From NCBI RefSeq assembly GCF_003112575.1, contig NZ_BEWC01000002.1, forward strand, positions 558,001 through 622,000: a DNA stretch of 64,000 nt, read 5' to 3'. The notes below the pieces were generated by a model that was given only the letters and a program-made list of their open reading frames with translations, had not been told where the DNA came from and did no database searches. Positions within the stretch are counted from its first letter, which is position 1; every line of letters starts with the position of its first letter. This document shows, piece after piece, positions 49,550 to 59,579 of this stretch. The stretch comes from Streptomyces ardesiacus (lineage in GTDB: Bacteria; Actinomycetota; Actinomycetes; Streptomycetales; Streptomycetaceae). Made by a program: the position numbers and the translations under genes.

Positions 49550-50140
49550 TCAGACCGTGGTGACGACCTGCTCGTAGGCCAGGCGCGGGGAGCGCGGGAA
49601 CCAGGCGTCCGGGCCCGGGCGGCCGATGTTGACGACCATCAGCGGGGTGTGGTCGTCGTCCAGGAACTCCTTGCGCACGCCCTCGAAGTCGAGGCCGGTC
49701 ATCGGCCCGGCGGCCAGGCCGGCGGCGCGGACGCCGACGATGAAGTACGCGGCCTGCAGGGCGGCGTTCAGCGACGCGGCGCCCTCGCGCACCGGGCGCT
49801 CGCTGAAGAAGGCGTCCTTGATCTGCGGAGCGTGCGGCATGAGCTGCGGCAGCTCCTCGTGGAACTCGTTGTCCGCCGACAGGATCGCGACCAGCGGGGC
49901 GGTGGCCGTCTTGGGCTGGTTGCCCTCCGCCATGTGCTTGACCAGGCGCTCGCGGGCCTCGGCGGAGCGGACCAGCGTGATGCGCAGCGGCGACTGGTTG
50001 AAGGCGGTCGGGCCGTACTTGACCAGGTCGTAGATCGCCTGCACCTGCTCGTCGGTCACCGGCTCGTCGGTGAAGGTGTTCGCGGTGCGGGCCTCGCGGA
50101 ACAGCAGGTCCTGGGCGGCGGGGTCAAGAACGAGAGACAT
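49550..50140 (-). CDS. Nitroreductase-family malonic semialdehyde reductase-like protein
   Basis: A 196-residue FMN-dependent oxidoreductase. Start set at ATG 50140 (MSLVLDPAAQDLLF) after AGGAAGATC. The open frame to 50263 lies upstream of this ribosome site. The sequence follows the RutE/HadB subgroup: REARTANTFTDEPVTDEQVQAIYDLVKYGPTAFNQSPLR (FMN phosphate contacts), AEGNQPKTATAPLVAIL and a C-terminal PLMVVNIGRPG. RutE reduces malonic semialdehyde in pyrimidine breakdown. No other pyrimidine genes are nearby, so the true substrate is open. Confidence 0.88.
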   Translation of the reverse strand: MSLVLDPAAQDLLFREARTANTFTDEPVTDEQVQAIYDLVKYGPTAFNQSPLRITLVRSAEARERLVKHMAEGNQPKTATAPLVAILSADNEFHEELPQLMPHAPQIKDAFFSERPVREGAASLNAALQAAYFIVGVRAAGLAAGPMTGLDFEGVRKEFLDDDHTPLMVVNIGRPGPDAWFPRSPRLAYEQVVTTV

Positions 50141-50373
50141 ACCTGATCTTCCTTGCGGGTGCGTCGGCTCCGCGTGACGTGGGGCGGAGCCGTTGACGGG
50201 GACGACCTTACGGCAAAGAAGTTCAAGCTTCAACCAAAGTCGGGGTGCGGTGATCCGCTTCACACGATCACCGCACAGGTGGTGCGGATCACAGCCGTCC
50301 GGCGCTCATTTCTCCGCCCGGCGACGGTCTCATCCGCCAGTACACGTCGTCCGCCCTTGGGGAGAACACCGAC

Positions 50374-50595
50374 ATGACCAGCAGCACCGTGAAAGGCCCG
50401 GCCTCCTACTTCCCGTCCATCGAGAAGAAGTACGGCCGTCCGGTCGCGGAGTGGAAGGACCTCGTCCGCTCCTCGCCGCTCACCCGGCACATGGAGCTGG
50501 TCGCCTGGCTCAAGACCGAGCACGGCCTGGGCCACGGGCACGCCAACGCACTCGTCGCCCACACCCTGGCCGAGGACACGGCGAAGGAGAACTGA
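50374..50595 (+). CDS. DUF4287-like small protein
   Basis: A 73-residue protein with the pattern SYFPSIEKKYGRPVAEWKDL followed by HMELVAWLKTEHGLGHGHANALVAHTL, which fits the DUF4287 family: a small helical domain that often stands alone or before a DUF5655 domain, function unknown. The start ATG 50374 follows GGGGAGAA at a normal distance. It is divergent from the nitroreductase gene. The gap of about 230 bp holds the two promoters. Confidence 0.85.
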   Translation: MTSSTVKGPASYFPSIEKKYGRPVAEWKDLVRSSPLTRHMELVAWLKTEHGLGHGHANALVAHTLAEDTAKEN

Positions 50596-50656
50596 ACGAG
50601 GCCCCAAGGCGGGGCGGCCAACGACTCCTGTCAGGTCACGGCCGGCCCGCGGGGCC

Positions 50657-50779
50657 TCACAGCCGGGATCTCAGCACGTCGACCTCGCACCCCGGCGCGA
50701 ACGGGTCGAAGCCCTGCCCGATCAGCGGGCGCACCGCCAGCAGGCTCCGCCCGATCGCCGGCGTCGCCGGGTTTCGCAC
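50657..50779 (-). other. Possible 40-codon open frame or gene remnant
   Basis: A short minus-strand frame from GTG 50779 to a TGA at 50657-50659. It would encode RNPATPAIGRSLLAVRPLIG followed by QGFDPFAPGCEVDVLRSRL, with about 90% G/C at third codon positions, much like a real coding end. No ribosome site is clear, and an in-frame stop lies just upstream. It may be the tail of a lost or frameshifted gene after xseB, or chance in GC-rich DNA. The rest of 50596-50867 shows no gene. Confidence 0.3.
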
Positions 50780-50867
50780 GTGCGGCGACGCGGCTCACCG
50801 GGCTCGCGGCCCCGCGGCCCCGAGCACGTCACCGGCGCCGCTGGCCAGGCCGGGCCCGGCGCCTTCG

Positions 50868-51134
50868 TCAGGGCTCCCGGGACGGCTCGCCCTCGCCCTC
50901 GTCCTCCGGGCCCGCCTCCTCGGCCAGCGCAGCGTCCAGGCGGGCCCGGGCGCCGTCGAGCCGGCGGCGGCAGACCTTCGCCAGCTCCTCGCCCCGCTCC
51001 CACAGGGCGAGGGACTCCTCCAGCGTCGTACCGCCGGCCTCCAGTCGCCGGACGACCTCGATCAGCTCGTCCCGCGCCTGCTCGTACCCGAGCGCCTCGG
51101 ACATCGCCGTCGTCTGCTCCACCTCGCTGGTCAT
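50868..51134 (-). CDS. xseB: Exodeoxyribonuclease VII small subunit
   Basis: An 88-residue helical protein, the small subunit that binds many-to-one to XseA in the nuclease that digests single-stranded DNA from both ends. The family pattern [43 protein letters not shown] is clear. The last 20 residues are acidic and disordered-looking. It starts 9 bp after the xseA stop and is surely in one operon with it. Confidence 0.95.
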   Translation of the reverse strand: MTSEVEQTTAMSEALGYEQARDELIEVVRRLEAGGTTLEESLALWERGEELAKVCRRRLDGARARLDAALAEEAGPEDEGEGEPSREP

Positions 51135-51143
51135 CCACCCACC

Positions 51144-52352
51144 CTATGCGTCGACTCGTACGGAGAAATCGCCCTCGGACACACGTGCGCGCAGGGTTTC
51201 GCCCGGCTCCACCTCGCCGGGGTCGCGCACCGCGTGGCCGTCGGCCCGCTGCAGCACCGCGTACCCGCGCTTGAGGGTCGCGGCGGGGGAGAGGGCCACC
51301 ACGCGCGCGTGCGTGTGCGTCAGCTCGGAGTCGGCCCGGTCGAGGTGGTGGCGCAGCGCACGGCGGCCCCGCTCCAGCAGGGCCGTCACCTGCTCGGCCC
51401 GCTCCTCGATCATCCGGTGCGGGTCCTGTATCGACGGCCGGGCCAGCGCGTGCGCCAGCCCCCGCTCCTCACGGTCGACGAACGCCGCCACGCACCGCCG
51501 GGCGCGGTCGCGCAGCAGCCGTACCCGCTCGTACTCCTCGCCGACGTCCGGCACCACCTTCTTGGCGGCGTCGGTCGGCGTGGAGGCGCGCAGGTCGGCG
51601 ACCAGGTCGAGCAGCGGGCTGTCCGGTTCGTGGCCGATCGCCGAGACGACCGGCGTACGGCAGGCGGCGACCGCCCGCACCAGTTGCTCGTCGGAGAACG
51701 GCAGCAGGTCCTCCACGCTGCCGCCGCCGCGCGCGACGACGATCACGTCCACGTCGTCCAGCGCGTCCAGCTCCTTCACCGCCTGCACCACCTGCGGCAC
51801 CGCGTGCACGCCCTGCACCGGGACGTTGCGCACCTCGAAGCGGACGGCGGGCCAGCGGTGCCGGGCGTTCTCCAGGACGTCCCGCTCGGCCGCCGACGCC
51901 CGCCCGCACACCAGGCCGATCAACTGCGGCAGGAACGGCAGCGCCTTCTTGCGCTCGGCCGCGAACAGCCCCTCGCGCGCGAGGGCCTTCTTCAGCTGCT
52001 CCAGACGGGCCAGCAGCTCCCCGACGCCCACCGGCTTGATCTCGGCGGCCCGCAGCGACAACTGCCCGCGCGGCGCGTACCACTCCGGCTTGGCGTGCAC
52101 CACCACCCGCGCACCCTCGCCCACCACGTCCGCCACGGCGTCGAACACCTGCCGGTAGCAGGTCACGCTCACGGAGACGTCGTACGACGGGTCGCGCAGC
52201 GTCAGGAACACCACACCGGCGCCCGGCCGCCGCGAGAGCTGCGTGATCTGCCCCTCGACCCACACCGCGCCGAGCCGGTCGATCCAGCCCCCGATCAGCC
52301 GGGACACCTCGCCCACGGGCAACGGGCTTTCGGGGGTCGAGTTGACAGCCAT
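51144..52352 (-). CDS. xseA: Exodeoxyribonuclease VII large subunit
   Basis: The catalytic subunit of exonuclease VII, 402 aa from ATG 52352. GTG or ATG codons up to 52382 remain possible. The N-terminal OB fold (about 12-110: [45 protein letters not shown]) binds single-stranded DNA. The catalytic domain (about 115-300) has [41 protein letters not shown] and [24 protein letters not shown] with the conserved acidic and His residues. The C-terminal coiled coil binds XseB. It is followed by xseB after 9 bp. Confidence 0.96.
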   Translation of the reverse strand: MAVNSTPESPLPVGEVSRLIGGWIDRLGAVWVEGQITQLSRRPGAGVVFLTLRDPSYDVSVSVTCYRQVFDAVADVVGEGARVVVHAKPEWYAPRGQLSLRAAEIKPVGVGELLARLEQLKKALAREGLFAAERKKALPFLPQLIGLVCGRASAAERDVLENARHRWPAVRFEVRNVPVQGVHAVPQVVQAVKELDALDDVDVIVVARGGGSVEDLLPFSDEQLVRAVAACRTPVVSAIGHEPDSPLLDLVADLRASTPTDAAKKVVPDVGEEYERVRLLRDRARRCVAAFVDREERGLAHALARPSIQDPHRMIEERAEQVTALLERGRRALRHHLDRADSELTHTHARVVALSPAATLKRGYAVLQRADGHAVRDPGEVEPGETLRARVSEGDFSVRVDA

Positions 52353-52606
52353 GCGCCCGAGCGTAACGGCCGGGTCCGACAATCCGGCCCGCCCGGCCCG
52401 CCCGGCCCGCGCCCCTGGCCCCAGGGGCCGACGTCACCGCGGCCCGCGGTCCCGCGGGGTCGCGCTCCCGGCCCCGGATCCGCCGCGCCTTCCCGCGCGG
52501 TGGGGGTGTCCCCGCGCGGTGTCCGCGTTTCCCGGACGTCGCCGGGCTTCGTTCCCGCGCGGTGCGCCCGTTCCCGCGTGGTGTCCGCGTTCCGTGCGCC
52601 CCGGCG

Positions 52607-53989
52607 TCACACGCCCGCCGCCTCCGTGCCCCTGCGCCCCCGCCACTGCACCGCCAGTACCACCAGCCCCACCGCCAGCCAGATCGCGCCGACCACCTGT
52701 GCGGCTGCCGACGCCTCCACGATGACCGCGATCGTGATCGCCGCGCCCAGCACCGGCACCAGCAGGTGCCGCCACCAGCTCACCGCGCCCCCGCCGCGCC
52801 GGACCACGAACCAGCCCACCACGCTCGCGTGCAGCAGCGTGAACGCGGTCAGCGCGCCGACGTCGACCACCGAGACCAGGTGGTCGAGACCGTCGCTGCG
52901 GCGGGCCGCCCACACCGCCGCCGCCATCGTGATCACGGCCGACACCAGCAACGCCACGCGCGGCACCCCGGAGTCCGTCCGCGACAGCACCCCCGGCAGC
53001 CGCCGGTCGCGGCCCATCGCGAACAGCAGCCGCCCGGCCGCCGCCTGCCCGGCCAGCGCCGCGAACGCCGCGCCGATCGCCTTGCTCACCGCCACCAGGT
53101 CGTGCAGCCACGTGCCCACCGAGGTGTCCACGGCGTCGTAGAACGCGGCCCCCTGCCGCTCCGGCTGCGCCGCCAGGGTCGCCGACGACACCGGCTCGAG
53201 CAGCGCCACCAGGTACGTCTGCGCCACGAACAGCACACCGGCCAGCGCCAGACAGAACAGCAGCGCCCGCGCGACCTTCGCCGAACCGCCCGTGACCTCC
53301 TCCGCGAACGTGGCGATCGCGTCGAAGCCCAGGTACGACAGCACCGCCACCGACACCGCGCCGACCACCGCCGACAGCGCGAACGACCCCTGGCTTCCGT
53401 CCCCGGACAGCGGCGACAGCCAGTCGCGCGCGGTCCCGTCCTGCACCAGCACCACGATCGCCGCGGCCACGAAGACGATCAGGACGACGATCTCCATGGC
53501 GAGCACCAGAAAGCCCACCCGCGCGGCCGTCCGCACCCCCCACAGGTTCAGCAGCGTCGTCACGACGACCGCGATCGCCGTCCACACCCACCGCGACACC
53601 TCGGGGACCAGCGCCTCCATCGCGATGCCCGAGAAGAGGTACGCCACCGCCGGGATCAGGACGTAGTCCAGCATCGCCATCCAGCCGGCGATGAAACCGG
53701 CCCCGGTGCCGAGTCCCGCGCGCGCGTAGGCGAACACCGACCCCGCCTGGGGGACCACCCGCACCATCTGCGCGTAGCTGAACGCGGTGAACGCCATCGC
53801 GACCGTGGCGATGACGTAGACGAGGGCCACCGCACCGTGCGACTTGGCGTCCAGCGTGCCGAAGACGCCGACCGGCGCCATGGGCGCGATGAACAGCAGC
53901 CCGTAGACGACCAGGTCCCTGAAGCCCAGACTGCGTTCGAGCTGCTGCTGCGCACCGGCCCCGCGGGCCGTCGTACCGTTCTGCGACAT
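52607..53989 (-). CDS. APC-family amino acid permease
   Basis: A 460-residue membrane transporter of the amino acid-polyamine-organocation superfamily. Start set at ATG 53989 (MSQNGTT) after GGAGGAA. A frame open to 54061 lies upstream of this ribosome site. About twelve helices are predicted. The first helix region LGFRDLVVYGLLFIAPMAPV and the AGSVFAYARAGLG segment of the third helix match the family's substrate-binding parts. YLGFDAIATFAEEVTGG (helix 6) is also typical. The substrate is unknown. It stands between xseA and ispH, divergent from the latter. Confidence 0.92.
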   Translation of the reverse strand: MSQNGTTARGAGAQQQLERSLGFRDLVVYGLLFIAPMAPVGVFGTLDAKSHGAVALVYVIATVAMAFTAFSYAQMVRVVPQAGSVFAYARAGLGTGAGFIAGWMAMLDYVLIPAVAYLFSGIAMEALVPEVSRWVWTAIAVVVTTLLNLWGVRTAARVGFLVLAMEIVVLIVFVAAAIVVLVQDGTARDWLSPLSGDGSQGSFALSAVVGAVSVAVLSYLGFDAIATFAEEVTGGSAKVARALLFCLALAGVLFVAQTYLVALLEPVSSATLAAQPERQGAAFYDAVDTSVGTWLHDLVAVSKAIGAAFAALAGQAAAGRLLFAMGRDRRLPGVLSRTDSGVPRVALLVSAVITMAAAVWAARRSDGLDHLVSVVDVGALTAFTLLHASVVGWFVVRRGGGAVSWWRHLLVPVLGAAITIAVIVEASAAAQVVGAIWLAVGLVVLAVQWRGRRGTEAAGV

Positions 53990-54089
53990 CGTTCCTCCGC
54001 CGGCGCCTCGGACTCCGTCTCCAGACGTTCCCGCCAGTCTCCCCGGCCACGCCGTACCCACGCGATCTTTGACCCGCCGAACGCGGCCT

Positions 54090-54095
54090 TACGAT
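54090..54095 (+). promoter_or_regulatory. Likely -10 element for a leaderless ispH transcript
   Basis: TACGAT at 54090-54095, with TTGACC at 54069-54074 as a -35 (15-bp spacing, shorter than usual). The ATG at 54103 lies 8 bases after the -10, where transcription would start. Confidence 0.5.
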
Positions 54096-54102
54096 GGGTG
54101 CC

Positions 54103-55110
54103 ATGACTGCTTCGCCTGGCCGCCGTGTCCTGCTCGCCGCCCCCCGTGGTTACTGCGCGGGTGTGGACCGCGCCGTGATCGCCGTCGAGAAAGCCCTGGA
54201 GCAGTACGGGGCTCCGGTGTACGTCCGCCACGAGATCGTCCACAACAAGTACGTCGTGCAGACCCTGGAGAAGAAGGGCGCCATCTTCGTCGAGCGGACG
54301 GAGGAGGTCCCCCCGGGGAACATCGTGATGTTCTCCGCGCACGGCGTGGCCCCCGTCGTCCACGAGGAGGCCGAGCGCGGCAGGCTCGCCACCATCGACG
54401 CCACCTGCCCGCTCGTCACCAAGGTCCACAAGGAAGCCGTCCGCTTCGCGAACGACGACTACGACATCCTGCTGATCGGCCACGAGGGCCACGAGGAGGT
54501 CATCGGCACCTCCGGCGAGGCGCCCGACCACATCCAGCTCGTCGACGGCCCGGACGACGTGGCCAAGGTGGAGGTCCGCGACCCGTCGAAGGTCGTCTGG
54601 CTCTCGCAGACCACCCTGTCCGTCGACGAGACCATGGAGACCGTCGACGCGCTCAAGGACAAGTTCCCCCAGCTCGTCTCCCCGCCGAGCGACGACATCT
54701 GCTACGCCACGCAGAACCGCCAGCTCGCGGTCAAGCAGATGGGCGCCGAGGCCGAGCTGGTGATCGTCGTCGGCTCCCGCAACTCCTCCAACTCCAAGCG
54801 TCTCGTCGAGGTCGCCAAGCAGGCCGGCTCCCGCGAGGCGTACCTGGTGGACTTCGCGGACGAGATCGACGCGTCCTGGCTGGAGGGCGTCACCACGGTC
54901 GGCGTCACCTCCGGTGCCTCGGTCCCCGACGTCCTGGTCGAGGAGGTCCTGGAGTGGCTCTCGCAGCGCGGCTTCGAGGACGTGGAGATCGTCAAGGCCG
55001 CCGAGGAGTCGATCACCTTCTCCCTGCCCAAGGAGCTGCGCCGCGACCTGCGCGAGGAGGCGGCGTCCCTGGTGGCGGAGCGCGGCGGTTCGGGTACGGC
55101 GGGAGCCTGA
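54103..55110 (+). CDS. ispH: 4-hydroxy-3-methylbut-2-enyl diphosphate reductase IspH
   Basis: The last enzyme of the MEP isoprenoid pathway (HMBPP to IPP and DMAPP), an iron-sulfur protein of 335 aa. ATG 54103 is preferred to ATG 54094 because it sits where a leaderless message would begin. The three cluster-binding cysteines are C18 (APRGYCAG), C102 (DATCPLV) and C200 ([11 protein letters not shown]). [11 protein letters not shown] and [14 protein letters not shown] carry the conserved substrate-binding His, Glu and Thr. The C-terminal part (about 280-335) is slightly longer than in E. coli, as usual for actinobacteria. Confidence 0.96.
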   Translation: MTASPGRRVLLAAPRGYCAGVDRAVIAVEKALEQYGAPVYVRHEIVHNKYVVQTLEKKGAIFVERTEEVPPGNIVMFSAHGVAPVVHEEAERGRLATIDATCPLVTKVHKEAVRFANDDYDILLIGHEGHEEVIGTSGEAPDHIQLVDGPDDVAKVEVRDPSKVVWLSQTTLSVDETMETVDALKDKFPQLVSPPSDDICYATQNRQLAVKQMGAEAELVIVVGSRNSSNSKRLVEVAKQAGSREAYLVDFADEIDASWLEGVTTVGVTSGASVPDVLVEEVLEWLSQRGFEDVEIVKAAEESITFSLPKELRRDLREEAASLVAERGGSGTAGA

Positions 55111-55163
55111 CCGGCCGGACCACCGCCCGGGTGACTGTCAGTCGTCCGTCGTAACGTAGGGCC

Positions 55164-55904
55164 ATGCAGATCTTCGGCGTGGACATCGGCGGATCCGGGA
55201 TCAAGGGCGCCCCTGTGGACCTCGACAGGGGCGACCTGGCCCAGGAGCGCTGCAAGGTGCTGACCCCGCACCCGGCGACCCCGGACGGCGTGGCCGACGG
55301 TGTCCGGCAGGTCGTCGAGCACTTCGGCTGGACCGGCCGGGTCGGCCTCACCTTCCCGGGCGTCGTGACCGGCGGTGCCACGGTGCGCACCGCGGCCAAC
55401 GTCGACAAGAGCTGGGTCGACACCGACGCCCGCGCCCTGTTCAGCGAGCGGCTGGGCGGGCTGGAGGTGACGGTGGTCAACGACGCGGACGCGGCGGGCG
55501 TCGCCGAGATGCACTTCGGGGCCGGCCGCGGCCGCAAGGGCACGGTCGTCCTGCTCACCTTCGGCACGGGCATCGGCAGCGCCGTCTTCACCGACGGGGT
55601 CCTCGTCCCCAACACGGAGCTGGGCCACCTGGAGCTGGACGGGCACGACGCGGAGAAGCGCGCCTCCAGCAAGGTCAAGGACGACCACGACATGTCGTGG
55701 GAGCACTGGGCCCGCCGCGTCCAGAAATACCTCGCGCACGTCGAGATGCTCTTCTCGCCCGAGCTGTTCGTCATCGGCGGCGGGGTCAGCCGCAAGGCCC
55801 ACAAGTTCCTGCCCCGCATCGAGGGCATCCAGGCGGAGATCGTCCCCGCTCAGCTCCAGAACAACGCGGGGATCGTGGGCGCGGCGATGCACGCGGCCGG
55901 CTGA
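55164..55904 (+). CDS. ppgK: Polyphosphate glucokinase PpgK
   Basis: A ROK-type kinase of 246 aa that phosphorylates glucose using polyphosphate (or ATP). The phosphate-binding motif [15 protein letters not shown] (residues 6-20), [24 protein letters not shown] and the ELGHLELDG block with its catalytic residues are all present, with the lysine-rich [13 protein letters not shown] region typical of polyphosphate-using members. The start codon follows TAACGT by 6 nt and lacks a ribosome site, so the transcript may be leaderless. Located after ispH in the same direction. Confidence 0.94.
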   Translation: MQIFGVDIGGSGIKGAPVDLDRGDLAQERCKVLTPHPATPDGVADGVRQVVEHFGWTGRVGLTFPGVVTGGATVRTAANVDKSWVDTDARALFSERLGGLEVTVVNDADAAGVAEMHFGAGRGRKGTVVLLTFGTGIGSAVFTDGVLVPNTELGHLELDGHDAEKRASSKVKDDHDMSWEHWARRVQKYLAHVEMLFSPELFVIGGGVSRKAHKFLPRIEGIQAEIVPAQLQNNAGIVGAAMHAAG

Positions 55905-55944
55905 GTGGCGCCGGCGCGGGCGCGGGTGCGGGTGCGGGGGCCGG

Positions 55945-56553
55945 TCACGGCCGGGCCGGGGGCCGGTTGCGTGCCGCCGCCCGTCGCCGCACCAGCCGGA
56001 TCCGGCGGACGATCACGACCGACCCGGCGATCAGCGTCCCGCCGTACAGCCAGCCGACCCCGGTGGCCAGCGCGGTCACCATCCCCATCAGCCGCCCGCT
56101 GAGACCGTCCCCGCTCTCGGCCACGGGCACCAGCCCCACGGCGTAGGCGATCGGCGCCACCACGGGCGCGGTCAGCAGGTCGCCCCGGCGCACCCAGAGC
56201 GCGGTGAGCAGGCTCACCGGTACGAAGAGCACGCCGTACACGGTCACGGACGCGCCGAACAGGAGCTGGTCGAGGAACCCCAGCAGGGTCATCACGGCCG
56301 CGCAGAACAGGCCGCTGCCCAGCCCCGTCAGCCGGGGGTTGGGCATCCCGCGCAGGGCGCGCACCACCCGGGCCACCGGCGAACCCGGCGGGCCGGGAGC
56401 CGGCCGGACCGGTGCCGGCCGCTGTCGCACCGGCCGCCCGACCCGCCCCGCCGGGGGCCGTGCGGCGGCGGCACCGCCACGTCCCTGGGCGGGCAGCGGC
56501 GCCCGGTTCCGTCGCGGTCCGTACTGCGCAGGTCGCGTCCTGTATTGCTCCAC
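55945..56553 (-). CDS. Membrane protein of the DUF6542-like group
   Basis: A 202-residue membrane protein. Residues 1-70 are Arg/Pro-rich and disordered-looking. About four helices follow (about 75-100, 105-125, 130-150 and 158-180), starting with MPNPRLTGLGSGLFCAAVMT and continuing with LLFGASVTVYGVLFVPVSLLTALWVRRGDL. This pattern fits the family I know as DUF6542, commonly encoded between ppgK and ychF in Streptomyces. Its function is unknown. It is convergent with ppgK and divergent from ychF. Confidence 0.78.
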   Translation of the reverse strand: MEQYRTRPAQYGPRRNRAPLPAQGRGGAAAARPPAGRVGRPVRQRPAPVRPAPGPPGSPVARVVRALRGMPNPRLTGLGSGLFCAAVMTLLGFLDQLLFGASVTVYGVLFVPVSLLTALWVRRGDLLTAPVVAPIAYAVGLVPVAESGDGLSGRLMGMVTALATGVGWLYGGTLIAGSVVIVRRIRLVRRRAAARNRPPARP

Positions 56554-56737
56554 TGGACCAACTTAGGTCGGTTTATGTGCCGAATAGCCCGACAGACACG
56601 CCGTCGGGCGCGCCTTGGCCAAGCGTTCGACTCCGCGGGGGCCCGCCACGGCTCACCCCGTAGACTGGTGGATCGGCCCTGCCCGGCCTGCCCCATCCCA
56701 TCCACCGCTCCGCATCTCACGTACGGGAAGTCGCAAC

Positions 56738-57826
<1,089 letters not shown>

Positions 57827-58127
57827 CCGGTTCATCGCTTTTCGTCAGGCTTCGTCAAGCGCTCAAGCAGCAGGGGTCGGCTCGTGCGGGCCGGCCCCTT
57901 GCTGCGTCCCGCGTTGGGGTCTGATCTTCGTCCGCATCTGCTCTGCCCGTCAGGCGGGACCCCTTCGCGGGGATGGGTAAGCCTGAGCCGCTGAAGTACC
58001 ACTTGCCGACGTTGCTGAGTTCAGGATCTCGTGGACCCGCGTAGGTTCGGAGGTCTCCTTCTCCCGGGCCTTGATCTGCTCGCACACGGATCGCACTGCG
58101 TCGGCCTTTCCTGAGCGGTGCCCCGCG
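57827..58127. other. Intergenic region, ychF / right-end operon
   Basis: About 300 bp between convergent genes. It holds the ychF terminator. The remainder (57906-58127) is noticeably less GC-rich than the flanks and carries no gene, repeat or tRNA that I can find. It may mark the boundary between conserved core genes and accessory DNA. Confidence 0.5.
57867..57905 (+). terminator. Terminator after ychF
   Basis: GCAGCAGGGGTCGGC (57867-57881) pairs with GCCGGCCCCTTGCTGC (57890-57905), with one bulged base and one G-U pair. Located 40 bp after the stop. Confidence 0.7.
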
Positions 58128-59579
58128 TCAGCGACACAGTTCCTCGACCAGGCGGCAGAGCCGGTCACTGTCGAGGGGGACACGGTGGGCGAGGAGGTTG
58201 CGGGCTTCGCGCAGGATGCGCAGCCGGCGACGCTCGGCGGGTCTGAGGGTGATCGCGCCATCACAGTGCGCGCCCCACATCGCCCCCAGCTCCATCATGG
58301 CGACGGCGGAGTCGGCTGGTTCCGGAGCCGCGCCGGGTTCGAGGCGCGGGCCGTAGTCCTGTGCGAGTCGGGCCAGGGGAAGCCGGGCACGCAGCCGGAC
58401 GGTGGTGGTGAACTGGTCTCGGGCGTCGTCCAGCAGCGGCAGCAGCACATGGTTCTGTGCCAGCCATACGCGGGCTGCCACCGCCTGCTCATGCACGAGG
58501 TCGTAACCGGGGTGGCGGCGTAGTCTGCCGTCCCAGCTGTCGACGGTGCCGGCATTCCATGCGGCAAGCAGCCTCTCGTCGGGGTGGCGGCCCGGATGCC
58601 GGGTGCCCTCGGCTCGCTGCGGCGGGATGGCCGCCGGTTCGGGTAAATCCGCGATCACGTCGTGGAGCGCCGACGTCAGACTCTCGGGACGTCCGTCGTC
58701 CCAGCGACGGGCCAGGGCCGCGGCGATGACGAGGAACGGGCCGCACACTTCGGTGATCGTGGCCTGGACGACCGCTTCGTGCAGATGACCGCGCTCCGTT
58801 GGGGAAGCCAGCGGTGGACGCGCCAGCGCGACGACCGTGGCGGTGTCCAGGCGGCCGGTGGCGCCCCACCACCAGTGCACCGCGATGTCCTCCCGGGGCA
58901 GTTGATCGGCCAAGCCCGTCGGAAAGTCCTCGGTGGAAGCGATGACGAGGGTCCTGGGGCGCCGGTCCGGGGGGAGGCCTGCCTCCTTGGCTGTTGCCAC
59001 CAACCGACGCAGCAGATGGGCGGCGGCGGACGGCACCGGCTCACGCCAGGCCCGTACGACCACCGGACGGGTCTCGGGGGTGCCGCTGCCGCGGCCGGTG
59101 AGCCGGGCCAGTACATCGCCGGTCGGGTCCAAGCCGACGGATTCCGTGCCACTTCCGGAGCCCAGTTCCTTGGCGAGTCGCTCCAGCAGGCCCGCCAGAG
59201 CCTCAGCCGGGGTGAGAGGTGTCGGCGGCTCCGGCTCCAGGCGCGCAGGACCCTGCGCAGTGGGCAGGTCCGGCAACCCGTCGTCGAAGTCGGGCACAGG
59301 GGCCAGGCCCGTCCACCGGCCGCCGAGGGGCCTGGCCGACGGCAGGGGGAGTGCGGAGACCGGTGCAGGGGATTCGTCCGAGGGCAGCAGCAGGAAGTCG
59401 GCGAGTTCGTGCAGCACATCGTCGAGCAGCCGGTCGGCTCGGTTGCCGGCATCCTTGAGCATGCTCCGGGGAAGCAGCCACAGGCAGCTCCGGCCACTGT
59501 GCAGATCATCCAGCAGACGAGCGAGCCAGACCCTGATGCCCGGTAGGGAAGCACCGTTGGCGGTGGCTTCGCCGATCAC
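58128..59579 (-). CDS. Putative effector with C-terminal HEPN-like R-N-x3-H motif
   Basis: A 483-residue protein. GTG 59579 overlaps the stop of the large NTPase gene (GTGA), so the two are coupled. Residues 1-60 are helical (IRVWLARLLDDLHSGRSCLW). A Pro-rich linker (about 65-115) precedes a long alpha/beta middle part with RTLVIASTEDFPTGLADQL and DIAVHWWWGATGR. The C-terminus ends in REARNLLAHRVPLDSDRL: R460 and H465 form the R-N-x3-H motif of HEPN ribonucleases, set in the usual 'RNllAH..PL' context. Codon TTA occurs at 58644-58646, suggesting bldA dependence. No family is recognised for the whole chain. The HEPN reading is inference from one motif. Confidence 0.7.
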   Translation of the reverse strand: MIGEATANGASLPGIRVWLARLLDDLHSGRSCLWLLPRSMLKDAGNRADRLLDDVLHELADFLLLPSDESPAPVSALPLPSARPLGGRWTGLAPVPDFDDGLPDLPTAQGPARLEPEPPTPLTPAEALAGLLERLAKELGSGSGTESVGLDPTGDVLARLTGRGSGTPETRPVVVRAWREPVPSAAAHLLRRLVATAKEAGLPPDRRPRTLVIASTEDFPTGLADQLPREDIAVHWWWGATGRLDTATVVALARPPLASPTERGHLHEAVVQATITEVCGPFLVIAAALARRWDDGRPESLTSALHDVIADLPEPAAIPPQRAEGTRHPGRHPDERLLAAWNAGTVDSWDGRLRRHPGYDLVHEQAVAARVWLAQNHVLLPLLDDARDQFTTTVRLRARLPLARLAQDYGPRLEPGAAPEPADSAVAMMELGAMWGAHCDGAITLRPAERRRLRILREARNLLAHRVPLDSDRLCRLVEELCR

